This document shows positions 11,301-20,410 of a DNA stretch of 64,000 nucleotides, one piece after another. The translations under genes were made by a program, and so were the position numbers. Under the pieces are notes generated by a model. It was not told the DNA's origin and searched no databases. It saw only the letters and a list, made by a program, of their open reading frames with translations. Source of the DNA: Fragilaria crotonensis (Eukaryota > Bacillariophyta > Fragilariophyceae > Fragilariales > Fragilariaceae); assembly GCA_022925895.1 (NCBI GenBank), contig JAKSYS010000218.1, positions 1-64,000 on the forward strand, in the 5' to 3' direction. How positions within the stretch are numbered: position 1 is the first letter of the stretch; the number at the start of each line of letters is the position of its first letter.

Positions 11301-12383
11301 GGCGCGAAACGAGCCGCTCGGTTGTGTGGTGATTGGAGGTACTATTTCACATTGTCGACAGAGACACTTGCGTCCGCTCCTGCCGAAGCACAGGAAATCC
11401 GCCGCCGACAAGTGGCTAATGAAATTGCACAAGAAATCGCTGCTGGACGAGGCGGAGTCGGCAACAACACACGAGATGCGCTTGCCGACGCTGCGCGAAT
11501 ACTGATCGACTATGGATCAGACATCGTCGGTGCCGTTGACATATTGAACTCAGCCGAGATGTGGGCCGAAGCACGGCGACTGGCAATATTGCACGACAGA
11601 AATGACCTTGTCAAGAAGACAGTGGATGCTGCAGTCTCGTATGCAGACGGAATGATGAGCGATTTTGAAGAAAAGAAAATTCGTTTTGAGAAGACCAGTC
11701 AGCGATATGTAGAAGTGCTGCGGATTCGAAAGGATGCCATTGCAGAAGCAGGTGGGTTGGAGGCAGGAGACGCACTTGACCAGGGAGATGATGCTGGTAG
11801 TCTCTTTTCTCTGGCATCCACGTCCAGTTTACGAAGTACGGCAAGTGCTGGATCAATGGGTAGCGTTCGATCGGTCGCTAGCGTTTCGACTGTGATCACT
11901 GTCGGGCAGCAATCGACGTTTACCATGAACTCAGAACACGACCGGGAACGACACAAGTCGAAGTTTAACAGCATTGGCAAGAAGGAAAAGAAGAAGAGTA
12001 AAAGGAAGGGACCAAAGAAGAACAAGCTTCGCCCGGGAAGCGAAGAAGAACTGAAATTTCTTGTGGACACGCTAAAGAACTGCTGCGTCGATATAAACTA
12101 CACCGCAATCATTGACGAAACAGCTTTTTTCCTAAGTCAAGTCGGCCACATGGAGTTAGCGCGGCAGCTGTACGAGAGTTACGAGTCTCTCCGGAATGCG
12201 GTGAACGCGATTCAAACCGATCGACAAAAGACCGATGCCGTCGAGAGGATGGACATGGCTCGAAACGCTAGAATGGCGGGCAATACCAACCCTGCAATAA
12301 CGCTGCCCTGCGAATCCGTGGTTAACGCACTTCAATGCGAAACCTTGTCGACTGTGCTTACAGATCTCTTCTCCTACTTTTAA
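8385..12383 (+). CDS. ELP1: Elongator complex protein 1 (IKAP/ELP1)
   Basis: The largest Elongator subunit, a 1,332-aa cytosolic scaffold needed for tRNA wobble-uridine modification. The ATG at 8385 gives M-R-N-L-V-L-L, matching the conserved M-R-N-L start of ELP1 proteins. The N-terminal half is WD40/beta-propeller-like. The segment R-R-H-K-V-D-L-N-L-I then N-L-F-I-S-T-L-Q-N-A-D-V-T is the hallmark following the propellers, and the C-terminal part is helical and TPR-like. A strongly basic stretch at about residues 1,195-1,216 (K-K-E-K-K-K-S-K-R-K-G) corresponds to the tRNA-binding basic region. Length is close to the human (1,332) and yeast (1,349) proteins. Single exon, uninterrupted over 4 kb, in contrast to many genes further right. 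Confidence 0.95.
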   Translation: MRNLVLLQEKRHAVANVVDLCHIDDGIQESSVVLTNDGSLIAQRWQQQLNGDCRNWFQVTFVDPQIVCLSRSGAIVSVQPETGDQELVGAFDHGIIDGKWSPDAEVLALVTLTENDDGTTNGVLLTMTAEFEVLNEIVLEKFDENSQVSLSWRPDGTLLALNTLETLDNIRRIRTYKRDSLALHSVGLSEDGSGKLVPNLHPPLSWASSGCSNLIASVQRKTKRTQLVVFFEPNGLRHREFDLRSLATVKCLCWNALSDLLAVSLEDDDGSSRLQLWHRSNYHWYLKYEWKFESQIVCTVFHEEQPYRLFLGLTHEWREYTCCWDVSTYSVISNDGFTAFSIDGAILKSTPLHKALVPPPMYANSITLTHAVRQVVFFGELVVLYLSNGCLCTVDSIIPRPMVPWETTLEVDVHALRHLVGVKSNDSTLELIAVAFDNRLVEIQLDLEKNVASITNTIPMEGSVLKIVNWSDCANGALIELDDGELLEYLDGHVVPSSLEPLLEPCPWIAALYHAADMDAEPEHPHRERLVVGQSARSRLYCHDRLLADSVSSFILSTAHQFVCFVTAGAHCQLRSLALTSLHNFDPLMGSDEQDSDGYEPRNVERGARLVAVLPNQPTVVLQMPRGNLEGIFPRSLVLPYVMTKINSGDFGIAFTMMRRHKVDLNLIVDLDCAKFLADGVVKFIEDVKPVDFLNLFISTLQNADVTRDRYILPSWFHRTSSTSIADDFDVTTKVNQVCQRVRAVLTEAEERGTTCGGRTVADGYYLLPILSTYAKEDPPKLEQALSMIRDKAIAQHSASNKKPPLLSEKAQSSIQYLAFLADYKLLFETALGMYDYELARAVARNSQMDPKIYLPLLKRLNSLPEYFSKYEVDIRLKRYETALSNLYTSGIQKENLDAFEATEGQVFGNGFDQCLELIEKHGLHRLGLQLYKYDTEREHLLLRSLGENLLQQGKAKAALSIFLSADPMDLDGAKRAARLCGDWRYYFTLSTETLASAPAEAQEIRRRQVANEIAQEIAAGRGGVGNNTRDALADAARILIDYGSDIVGAVDILNSAEMWAEARRLAILHDRNDLVKKTVDAAVSYADGMMSDFEEKKIRFEKTSQRYVEVLRIRKDAIAEAGGLEAGDALDQGDDAGSLFSLASTSSLRSTASAGSMGSVRSVASVSTVITVGQQSTFTMNSEHDRERHKSKFNSIGKKEKKKSKRKGPKKNKLRPGSEEELKFLVDTLKNCCVDINYTAIIDETAFFLSQVGHMELARQLYESYESLRNAVNAIQTDRQKTDAVERMDMARNARMAGNTNPAITLPCESVVNALQCETLSTVLTDLFSYF

Positions 12384-12505
12384 CAAGAATGCCGTTCTTT
12401 AAATTGGTGTTTACGACTCTACAAGACATCCTTTCCATTCCCACCTCTAGCCACGCCAAAAAATAGCAGATAGTGAAAAGGGTTCACAAAACTACATCGC
12501 CCCAC

Positions 12506-14024
12506 TTAAACATCAATCGTGGTGGATCCAAGCTCTTCATAGCCATCGCGGCGTTGCTGAAAGAATTTCCAAGTGAGCCAGATTCCAGCAAGGACAACGA
12601 CGCCAATCAGCGTCCACACAAAGGGTCCGACTTTACTCTTTTCATCGACAGGCATCTCACAAACGAAGTTCCATCCGCAGTAGGAAGAAAGGCAATCCGA
12701 GTGTTCATTGCACGACGCACCCAATCCAAGCTGAGCCTCACATATTGGATTAGTGAACCCCTCGCAGCGACCGGAGTCACAATCACTTCCTTCGAGGCAG
12801 ATGCAATTGTTGTCCATCAAACCCTTTTCGTTGGAGCATTTGAAAAGGTGGCATTTTGCTTCACCGGCACAGTCCGAGTCTTCATCGCATGGCATGCAGG
12901 AGCCGAACTTTGAGATGCAGACGCCGCTGTCACACCGCCCAGTAGTACAATTGGAATCCACGTCGCATTGGGCTCCAACACAACGGCTAAACGTGAAGAG
13001 TGTCTCAGAAGAACATTCCTTGGATTCACACTCCTTGCCTTCCGAACAAAGAGATCCCGCGACATAACCATTGCTGCGGATGGGGAAAACTCCTGGGGCC
13101 ATGAGAGCCCTGATGCGGTCCAAATAACCTGGGTATGGAGTGGTGCCCTTGGTCATCATGTGCGCTTCGACACCGTCAACGAAAGGATGTAAAAAATCTT
13201 GGGCGTCGAGCCCGATGTAGGCCACACCAGTGGAATCTGGACCGAGGACAATCATATTTCCAAAATGATTCGCGCCGAGTCCGGGCGACATTGGGACCTG
13301 AGCAATAAGGTTTAGACACATGTTATATCATTTTAGTAGTCCAGGAACATTTCAAGGAAACCGTTTTTCAGTGTTACTTACTGGATCGTATGCAATTCCG
13401 AGAGTGGGCGATTCTTTGGTGTTGACGAAGCGATACATGCGCGCCGATGGGATTAAATCACAAGGAGCGTCAATGGTGGGAGGCTGACCAAAGGTAATAA
13501 CGTAAGGGTTAAGGTCCACCAAGAACAATGCTGCAACAGCAGCCACAGCTCCGCCTTGACTGTGTCCCGTAATCACGACACACTCATCCTTGTCCACACA
13601 AGTCTTGGCACAATCACGGACGGCTTTTTCGACATCGTAGCGGTAAGTTGTATTGTATGCGCCGAAAAATCCAATGCGACTCGTGCAGCATTTCTGCGTC
13701 CCGGCCACATCGACGCAGATATCTTGATTACCGATTTCAAGATTTTGCTTCCAATCATCCCATGTAAGGGATGTTCCTCGGGAAGGCAACAAAGCAGTAA
13801 CCATCTTTCGTCTTGGCAGTCAGGGCCTGGTCAGGTTCCCTGTTGTAGTATCCAAAAGCGGAGTAATCCATAGTAAGTGTGTCATTTGGAGCGGTCTCCA
13901 AATACGCCAGATCCGACAGTTCTGCTGCAATCAACGTCAAATCCATGACTGACTTTGACAATACAAGATCTGACTTGACCAACGGAGCCGCAAGGGCGAG
14001 GACAACAGCCGCAATCTTCATCAT
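12506..14024 (-). CDS. Membrane-anchored class 3 lipase with Cys-rich repeats (one frame break)
   Basis: A two-exon gene, about 477 aa. The start at 14024 (M-M-K-I-A-A-V-V-L-A-L) gives a signal peptide. The alpha/beta-hydrolase domain has the nucleophile elbow G-H-S-Q-G-G, a likely catalytic Asp in D-P-V-P and a likely His in V-E-A-H-M-M. An intron at 13,298-13,381 (84 nt, GTAAGT...CAG) falls exactly inside D-P|V-P. Then come Cys-rich EGF/Dickkopf-like segments (C-x-E-G-x-x-C spacing), a membrane span (V-W-T-L-I-G-V-V-V-L-A-G) and a short tail. At the GGG run 13,780-13,782 the frame shifts by one: C-F-V-A-F is followed by P-R-N instead of the lipase-typical R-G-T. One extra base there, or a sequencing error, explains it. 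It ends 123 bp from ELP1, convergent. Confidence 0.82.
13298..13381 (-). other. Intron of the lipase gene
   Basis: On the minus strand the donor is CCA|GTAAGTAAC and the acceptor GCTCAG|GTCCCA. Removal joins G-I-A-Y-D-P to V-P-M-S-P-G in frame and restores the D-P-V-P motif known from class 3 lipases. Confidence 0.85.
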
Positions 14025-14560
14025 GATGGAGTGACAGTTACGTCGACAACTGTCAACCAAGACAGGCGCTGTAAACTTGTTGATGATGTGCGATATTGGC
14101 AACTGGCAGTAAATCCACCCGAATCCTGGATCGTCGCGATCCTGTGAAAGGATTGTACGAAGATTCACCCTACTAGGCCTGTAATACCACGCGTACAGAA
14201 ACATTTCAGGAGGCGTGACGCATGTTGTCATGTCGAATGCACAGGTCGCAGCATTTACGTGTGCAGTATACTATGTACTGTGGATGGGTTTGTTTACCGT
14301 ACCAGATACTCCCTAGTACAGTAAAACAGTATTGTTGTATTGTTTAGCCATGTATGCATAATGCATACTGTCGTATCCGGCACAAGTGCAATTGTTTGGT
14401 GTGATGAAGTTTAAAAGAGACACGTGACAACGGGTGGAAAACAGGTGACAGGCGGTGCAGAATTAAGGAACTACGACTCTAGTATTGGTGTAGCTGCATG
14501 TCGGCGGAATGAAAGTTGGTTGTATGAAAATCTAGCACACGTATGAGGGATCTTAACATC
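14025..14560. other. Intergenic region between lipase and trpD
   Basis: About 535 bp holding the lipase promoter and the trpD 3' end. GTAC-rich words occur at 14,270-14,330. I see nothing else in it. Confidence 0.4.
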
Positions 14561-15851
14561 TTAGGACTTGGCGGCTAACGCTTGACTGACCTCAATCCAT
14601 TTTTCTAACACCTCAGTAGCCTTCCCAGACACCAAGGTTTCTCGAGCAAGCTTGCAGCCGTCTTCAATGGAATCCGTTATTCCATAAACGTAGCATCCCA
14701 TACCAGCGTTCAAGACGATGGCGTCACGTTTGGCATCTGTCTCATCTCCCCCCATCAAAACTTGCTTAAACTTTTCAGCGTTTTCTTCTGGTCCTCCACC
14801 TTTGAGATCCAAAATGTCGCAACGAGGAATACCAATATCGAGCGGATCAAAGGTAAAGAATTTCTCTTCGTAGCGCTTTGGCTCTCCTGCAGCGGCGACG
14901 TTCTTGATCTAAAGAGAAAGCAGGTTGAGTCGGCGAAACACTGTGCAGAAGACCCCATCTAGGCAAGATCGCCGCAAAACTCACCTCCAAAATTTCAGCA
15001 GGGCCCAATGGACTAATCTCATCCAAACCCACTCCATGAACGACAACTGCGTGATCGATACGACCAACTTCTTTGAGAGCGCCGGCCATGAGAGGCATCA
15101 ACTCGGGATGAAACACCCCAATCACGGCTCGTTGTGCTCCTGCCGCATTCGTCATGGGTCCCAAAATGTTGAAGCACGTTCGTACTCCCAGTTTGGATCG
15201 AACAGGAGCAACAAATCTCATGGCCGGATGGTTGATGGGTGCGAACATGAATGCTACATTGCATTGTTCGACACACTTGACAATATCCGCTGGCTGCAGA
15301 TCCACTTTGACGCCGAGCGCCTCGAGGACGTCGGCCGACCCACAGCGAGATGAGACGGAACGATTTCCCGCCTTGGCGACAATACATCCGCAGGCGGCAC
15401 TCAATACCACCGAGGCTGTACTAATGTTAATGGTATCTGCACCATCACCGCCCGTTCCGACAATGTCCAACAATCGTTGGTCTCCCAAATCAACAGCGTT
15501 GCAGGCGCTGTTCATGGCCTTGACCATGCCGGCAATCTCGGAGGGAGTTTCCTCGCGAGCGCGAAGCAATGTGAGGAGCGCACCGACTTGAATTTCATCG
15601 GCACCGGAGAGGATGGCACCAAAGGCTGCCTCCGTTTCGTCCGAAGTCAAATGACGTTCACCTGCAATCAGGATTTCAATGTAGGGTTTCAGACTGGTGG
15701 ATGTGGAATGTGCAGACGCAGACATTGTTGCAACTTGAAAACGTTTTGCTAGTCGGCCTCGGGCAACGAAGGCGGGGGTAAAGGCGCTACCAGTGGATGT
15801 TGTTGTGAGTAGAGTCAGAGCAGTTGCTGTCGAGAGACAGATTCGCACCAT
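14561..15851 (-). CDS. trpD: Anthranilate phosphoribosyltransferase, plastid-targeted
   Basis: A 404-aa two-exon gene for the second committed step of tryptophan synthesis (anthranilate plus PRPP to phosphoribosylanthranilate). Exons are 14,985-15,851 and 14,561-14,908. The N-terminus is a signal-like hydrophobic segment followed by G-S-A-F-T-P-A-F, an ASAFAP-type motif for import into complex plastids, so a plastid location is likely. The enzyme core shows D-I-V-G-T-G-G-D-G (PRPP loop), N-I-S-T-A, K-A-G-N-R-S-V-S-S-R-C-G-S-A-D and N-I-L-G-P-M-T-N, all diagnostic of the family. The exon junction E-I-L-E|I-K-N-V is in frame. Intact; stand-alone, not fused to other trp enzymes. Confidence 0.95.
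14909..14984 (-). other. trpD: Intron of trpD
   Basis: A 76-nt intron; donor GAG|GTGAGT, acceptor CTCTTTAG|ATC on the minus strand. Both flanking exons are exact multiples of three, so this is a phase 0 intron. Confidence 0.9.
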
Positions 15852-17732
15852 GTTATGTTCATTGAACAGTGTGCATCCCTGGCGGTAGGTGTTGGGTCGT
15901 CGGATCGCGGCTGTGCGATGGATGTACGACCATCCATCGGATGCATCCGGAGATCGTGTGTCGTGTGTCGGGTGTCAGGGGGTCAGGAATTGACCCAATG
16001 GAAATCAACTACAGGTACTGGTACGAGTATCGTTCCGGCACATCATACTGAATACTGAGTATGAAACAAAACCACCCCTTTTGAGTAAGGCACGCACTCA
16101 GGCGCTCGGATTGCTATCATACCGGTATGTATACCTGGTAGCGTAGGTACTCCAACTCTTTGCTACAGTGGTACCTTGTACTTGTACCAAGTTCGATGAC
16201 GGACAACAATCTTGTTGGTAATAGTAATGAACGTTTCAAAGGCTCATTTCGATAATTGGAATAGACATTTAATCGGCACGTAGTCGAATAATCCGTATCT
16301 GCTGAGCGATGACAGTGTTTGGTTTCAAGCTGCTGTCAACAAACGTCAAGACTTTTGAATCATCAATGTGGTCATTGTCTGTTTTGTTATCTTCTTCATT
16401 CCCTTGTGTGTCATGAGCTAAGTTGATGGCAGCAGCTTCACTGGTGCACCAGCCTTTGACATTGGTGAACTCTGCACTGACATGAAGGTATGACCGCACC
16501 ATCTTCAACACCACTGTTGCATGCAACAATGATGGCGGGAATTGGAAGCTGCTGGTCCACGGTAGACACCAACACTCCCGTAGTAGTGTTCAAAACCTGT
16601 TACTCCAAATGCTGCTGCTGCTACTGCAGGGCTTGCATCTTGTATCACTCACACATGTCAAACAATGCAGCAGCAGCCACTGAGGAATTGGGATTCTTTT
16701 TGTAACATCTGCTCATGTGCTGCTCACAAGCCAGCCTTGTTATTCTCTCTTTCAGCTGAATGATGCGAGCCGACACAAGAAACGAATCGGCAATGCATGA
16801 GACAGAGCATGGAATGGCAGGGATGATTTGGTGGTAGGCTTGACTGTACTCACCTGTTGGAAAAGCCTGGCAAGTCACAGACTCAGAAAGAGGAGGGAAG
16901 CAATTGATTGTACTGGATGCTTTTGCTTGTGGACTACAAAATGTGGTTCTGGTGGCACCACTCATTTGGGTGGCTGCTGGGTTCACTAAATGATAAACTT
17001 GAATGAATAAGACGCGTAATGGCAATGATGAGAATGAATTGGAGTCCCTCTACTATGTTTATGTTAGAACGATGGAAAACAATGAACAAGATATGACAGT
17101 GCTGGCAGCAGGTCTTGAAGCAAAGCAAGCAACATCATCATGTGAATCAATGTATGCCAGCAGAGATGGAGTTGCATGGAGCTTTACAAAACTCACAGAG
17201 TGGATTGTCACTTGAGTCATCAACAAAAAGCAATTATTGACTCGCTTCAATTCCAGTATGTGAAGCAATGGTGGGAGTGTTTATGCAATGCAGAGGAACA
17301 TCATCAATTAAAACATATATGTATGAATGAGATTTTTGACATTCTTAAGAACAACCGAGGAAAGCAGAAGAGTATTTATACTAAGGTGGTTTACAATTTT
17401 TTGCAATCCCCTCTTTAAAGATGCTCTAGCTAGCACAGAACCCTGGGTGCTACCAGTTTCTTTCTTAATAAGCACGTTGTGCTTTGGGGTTGATGTTGAA
17501 AACCCTCAACAGCTTGCTACAAGGGGCAACTGGTTTTGCACAGCGTAGCAAAGGAGCGCGTGTGAAAGATGCACGAATCGAGACTACACGACATGACAGC
17601 CTGTTTCCAGATTCCTGATACCTGATATCATACGAAAAAGTGTACACAATTTCCTACTTTAGTATTCGCGAACCACAGTCTGTCCGTTAACCGCCTCCCC
17701 GTAGCAACTGTAAGAAGTTGTCACGTAGCACC
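15852..17732. other. Intergenic region, possibly decayed repeat DNA
   Basis: Short frames only (longest 126 codons, 16,645-17,025 minus) with no recognisable domain. Positions 15,990-16,200 are GTAC-rich. From about 16,260 to 17,450 the composition changes to longer, coding-like but broken frames, as also near 41-42 kb, which suggests an old transposon I cannot name. The last ~200 bp may belong to the LINE 5' untranslated region. Confidence 0.35.
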
Positions 17733-20408
17733 ATGACCGAAGGAACGGGACCTCCCACACCTCTCGGAGATCATCCCAATGGCGTAGATATCTCTCACCC
17801 TATCTATGCTATTGACAGTGTCAACTGGCATGAAACCCCGAAACAATTCACCGAAAACTACATGAATACCACATCAATGACTCTCCGAACCACCAACGAC
17901 GCTGCTTACAAAATTGTCGGAAACGCACACACCTGGAATCACTATACCCTCTTCGGTTACCATGCATACGACCACTGCTTTCAGTTTGACACACAGTGGC
18001 AACGCATGATCCACAACCAGACAGATACTCTCAAGTTCATCTGGGAGAGCTACAGCTATTTACTTATCTGGGAGAGCTACAGCTATTTACTTTCCCGCGG
18101 TATGAAAATCCCGAAGAAATTGGAACGCTGGGCCATCGACATTGCGCGCCCTCACTTGCTAACAAACAAGCCATCCGCTCTCACTGTCGACACTACTGAT
18201 CCAAGAAGCGCCCGCCGTATCTACGACGAAGACGAGATAATGGAAGACACAGACAGCACCGACAAAAAACTACCTGCCAACGACAACTGGACACCAGTCC
18301 AAGGAAAAACTAAACCGCGCGCCATCACCAACGAAGAGGCCAGAGACACTTCACTACCCGTATCGCCCTCCAGAAATCCAACCCGCCCGAGTTCCGAGTC
18401 CGCTATCCAGATGACGCAAACCCCATCCATTGTTCACCCAAACGCCAGCCAACAAACCCAAGCTCCAAAGAAAGGACTCAGCTTTGTTAAAGTCAACGAC
18501 GGCACACTGAGAGTCACAGTGCGATGGAAACCTGACAACTACAACAGCATCTCCGAAGACGACGAACAATGGAATCTTGCAGCCACGGATACGATCCACT
18601 ACATTCTGGAAACGGTATCAGATGCCATCCTTTTTCCGTGGAAGAACGGATCTACCACACCACACATACCCTCCCTGGAACTTACACCAGACAATCTCCT
18701 ACAGTTCCTCGCACCTAAAATCACCAAGATCGAGTCCATCCAAATGTACGTCTTCAGCTTCCGTCTCTGCCTAAGCACGGGTGCAGGCAAATGGATTGGC
18801 GACAAACAAACAAAGAAAAACCTAGAACGTCACAACGTTGAAGTAAACATCTCAAACTCATCGTGCGACAGCGGAGAAACAATTTTCTTTAAGCACCCAA
18901 AATACACACAGAGGAAGTACTACCTAGCTCATCTCCGCAGACATCTACAAGCCACGACCCCCTTCTTCGACATTGGATACCACCGCAAGACCCCAACCGG
19001 ACACGACATACCACATCTCACCATTAAATGCGGAGAGAACCACGTCGGACCTCTGACGGAGATACTTTCCGCCTACCTCGACGGAACCAACACCGCGGTC
19101 TTTCTGGGCAGACTCTTACTCTCCAAAATGAGCACGGCCGAAGTCGACGCTCTTTTCCAAACTCATGCGGACTACATGACGCACACTCGAATTATCACAA
19201 TGGCGCCAACAATACAAAACGTTGATCTCATCCGAAATGAACACCGCGGTACCGACATCCTGGAAAGAAACACCAGGGAATGGGCGACGTCACTAAAAGA
19301 CACAGCAGGCAACAGTCTCAGGTGCGATGCCGACAACGGAGGAGACTCTCGACGGGCGCAACTTCTAGTACCAGTGGAACACATGGCACAAGTCCACAAC
19401 CTCTTCAGCGAATACAAAGAGTGCATCTCCACCTTCAATCAGCGGGAAGCAGACTTCACAAACCTTATCCAGGAAGCGAGCCCCCCACAAGCCATTTACG
19501 TTCCCACAGTGGCAGTTCACAACAATCTCGCCCTCATCCAACAAAGAAGCGCATCCTCCGTCTGGAAAAATGCTCCCGCATCCGTTCGCAGCCCAGCTGG
19601 GACACCATCCTCGGGATACAGACCTCCCACTCTACCAACCAACCTACTCCCACACCCACCATTACTCCCAAACGCTATCTCCCAACTGTCGCAATCACCG
19701 CCAGCTCGTTCTGCACAGGCTGAAGGAACACCAAAAAAGACACACAACAAAGCCATGGACCCGATTCAGGAGCTAGATCTGACAGACGAAACGGCAACAA
19801 CACACTCACAAATGACGAAATCGATGACGACCCAAAATAAATTCGCGGAGATCGAGGCAAGCATTAGAAGACACCAACAAGCAGTCACAAAACATCAGGA
19901 AGATCTCGCTCAAGTAAACGAACGAGCTATCATCACTCTCACACTAGTCGAAAAAACAGCGGCGGACGTCCAGCAACTAACTGAACATACCACAGCACAA
20001 CTAACGGCCCTTCGAAATGAAATACGGAACGAAGCCGCACTCCAAGCCCAAGCACAACAAGACGGATTTGCAAGGATGATGCAACTCATTCAACAACTCA
20101 CGGCCACCTCCACAGAAAGCACGGCCCTTGATACCTGGCAACCTGCCGCACGATCACCAGACAACTCATGTCCCTCAGACGACGAAAGCGACCATCAGGA
20201 CTATGACACAATGTCCACTCAAACAATTGAAACCGATAACCACTCCTCCATGGCAGCGTCGCCGGTCAAAAAGAAAAACAAACGCAAATCACGTGACCCC
20301 GCTCTTGACACCATCATCAAAAATCTCAACCCTCCCTCTCCCCCTTCCGATCAGGATAAAAGTGCCCAATACAACAATCCCCGCACACCTGACGACGGGG
20401 AAACCTAA
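17733..20408 (+). CDS. LINE ORF1 protein
   Basis: An intact 891-aa open frame from the ATG at 17733 (an earlier in-frame TTG is not a credible start). It has no zinc knuckle. A central globular part of about 300 residues contains T-V-R-W-K-P-D and V-F-S-F-R-L-C-L-S, and I do not recognise the fold. The C-terminus is coiled-coil-like (A-E-I-E-A-S-I-R-R-H-Q-Q-A and Q-Q-L-T-E-H-T-T-A-Q-L), which could trimerise the protein as in other LINE ORF1 products, and ends in a basic K-K-K-N-K-R-K-S patch. A 27-nt exact tandem duplication (18,039-18,092) repeats nine residues. The stop overlaps the ORF2 start as TAATG. Likely role: RNA binding in the LINE particle (inference from position). Confidence 0.75.
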   Translation: MTEGTGPPTPLGDHPNGVDISHPIYAIDSVNWHETPKQFTENYMNTTSMTLRTTNDAAYKIVGNAHTWNHYTLFGYHAYDHCFQFDTQWQRMIHNQTDTLKFIWESYSYLLIWESYSYLLSRGMKIPKKLERWAIDIARPHLLTNKPSALTVDTTDPRSARRIYDEDEIMEDTDSTDKKLPANDNWTPVQGKTKPRAITNEEARDTSLPVSPSRNPTRPSSESAIQMTQTPSIVHPNASQQTQAPKKGLSFVKVNDGTLRVTVRWKPDNYNSISEDDEQWNLAATDTIHYILETVSDAILFPWKNGSTTPHIPSLELTPDNLLQFLAPKITKIESIQMYVFSFRLCLSTGAGKWIGDKQTKKNLERHNVEVNISNSSCDSGETIFFKHPKYTQRKYYLAHLRRHLQATTPFFDIGYHRKTPTGHDIPHLTIKCGENHVGPLTEILSAYLDGTNTAVFLGRLLLSKMSTAEVDALFQTHADYMTHTRIITMAPTIQNVDLIRNEHRGTDILERNTREWATSLKDTAGNSLRCDADNGGDSRRAQLLVPVEHMAQVHNLFSEYKECISTFNQREADFTNLIQEASPPQAIYVPTVAVHNNLALIQQRSASSVWKNAPASVRSPAGTPSSGYRPPTLPTNLLPHPPLLPNAISQLSQSPPARSAQAEGTPKKTHNKAMDPIQELDLTDETATTHSQMTKSMTTQNKFAEIEASIRRHQQAVTKHQEDLAQVNERAIITLTLVEKTAADVQQLTEHTTAQLTALRNEIRNEAALQAQAQQDGFARMMQLIQQLTATSTESTALDTWQPAARSPDNSCPSDDESDHQDYDTMSTQTIETDNHSSMAASPVKKKNKRKSRDPALDTIIKNLNPPSPPSDQDKSAQYNNPRTPDDGET
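18039..18092 (+). repeat. 27-bp exact tandem duplication inside LINE ORF1
   Basis: Two identical 27-nt units (18,039-18,065 and 18,066-18,092), each encoding I-W-E-S-Y-S-Y-L-L. The frame is kept. This looks like a recent replication or template-switch slip and may mark this copy. Confidence 0.95.
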
Positions 20409-20410
20409 TG
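20406..20410 (+). promoter_or_regulatory. TAATG stop-start overlap between LINE ORF1 and ORF2
   Basis: The ORF1 stop TAA (20,406-20,408) overlaps the ORF2 start ATG (20,408-20,410). The same UAAUG arrangement is known to drive coupled termination-reinitiation in the SART1 LINE of silkworm. Whether it works here is inference. Confidence 0.7.

Noticed and set aside
13755-13804. A tiny intron to explain the lipase frame change
   Set aside because: No GT-AG pair of plausible size fits; a one-base change in the GGG run is enough.
16269-17025. Minus-strand frames as a host gene
   Set aside because: The frames do not join into a recognisable protein and the texture resembles decayed repeats.
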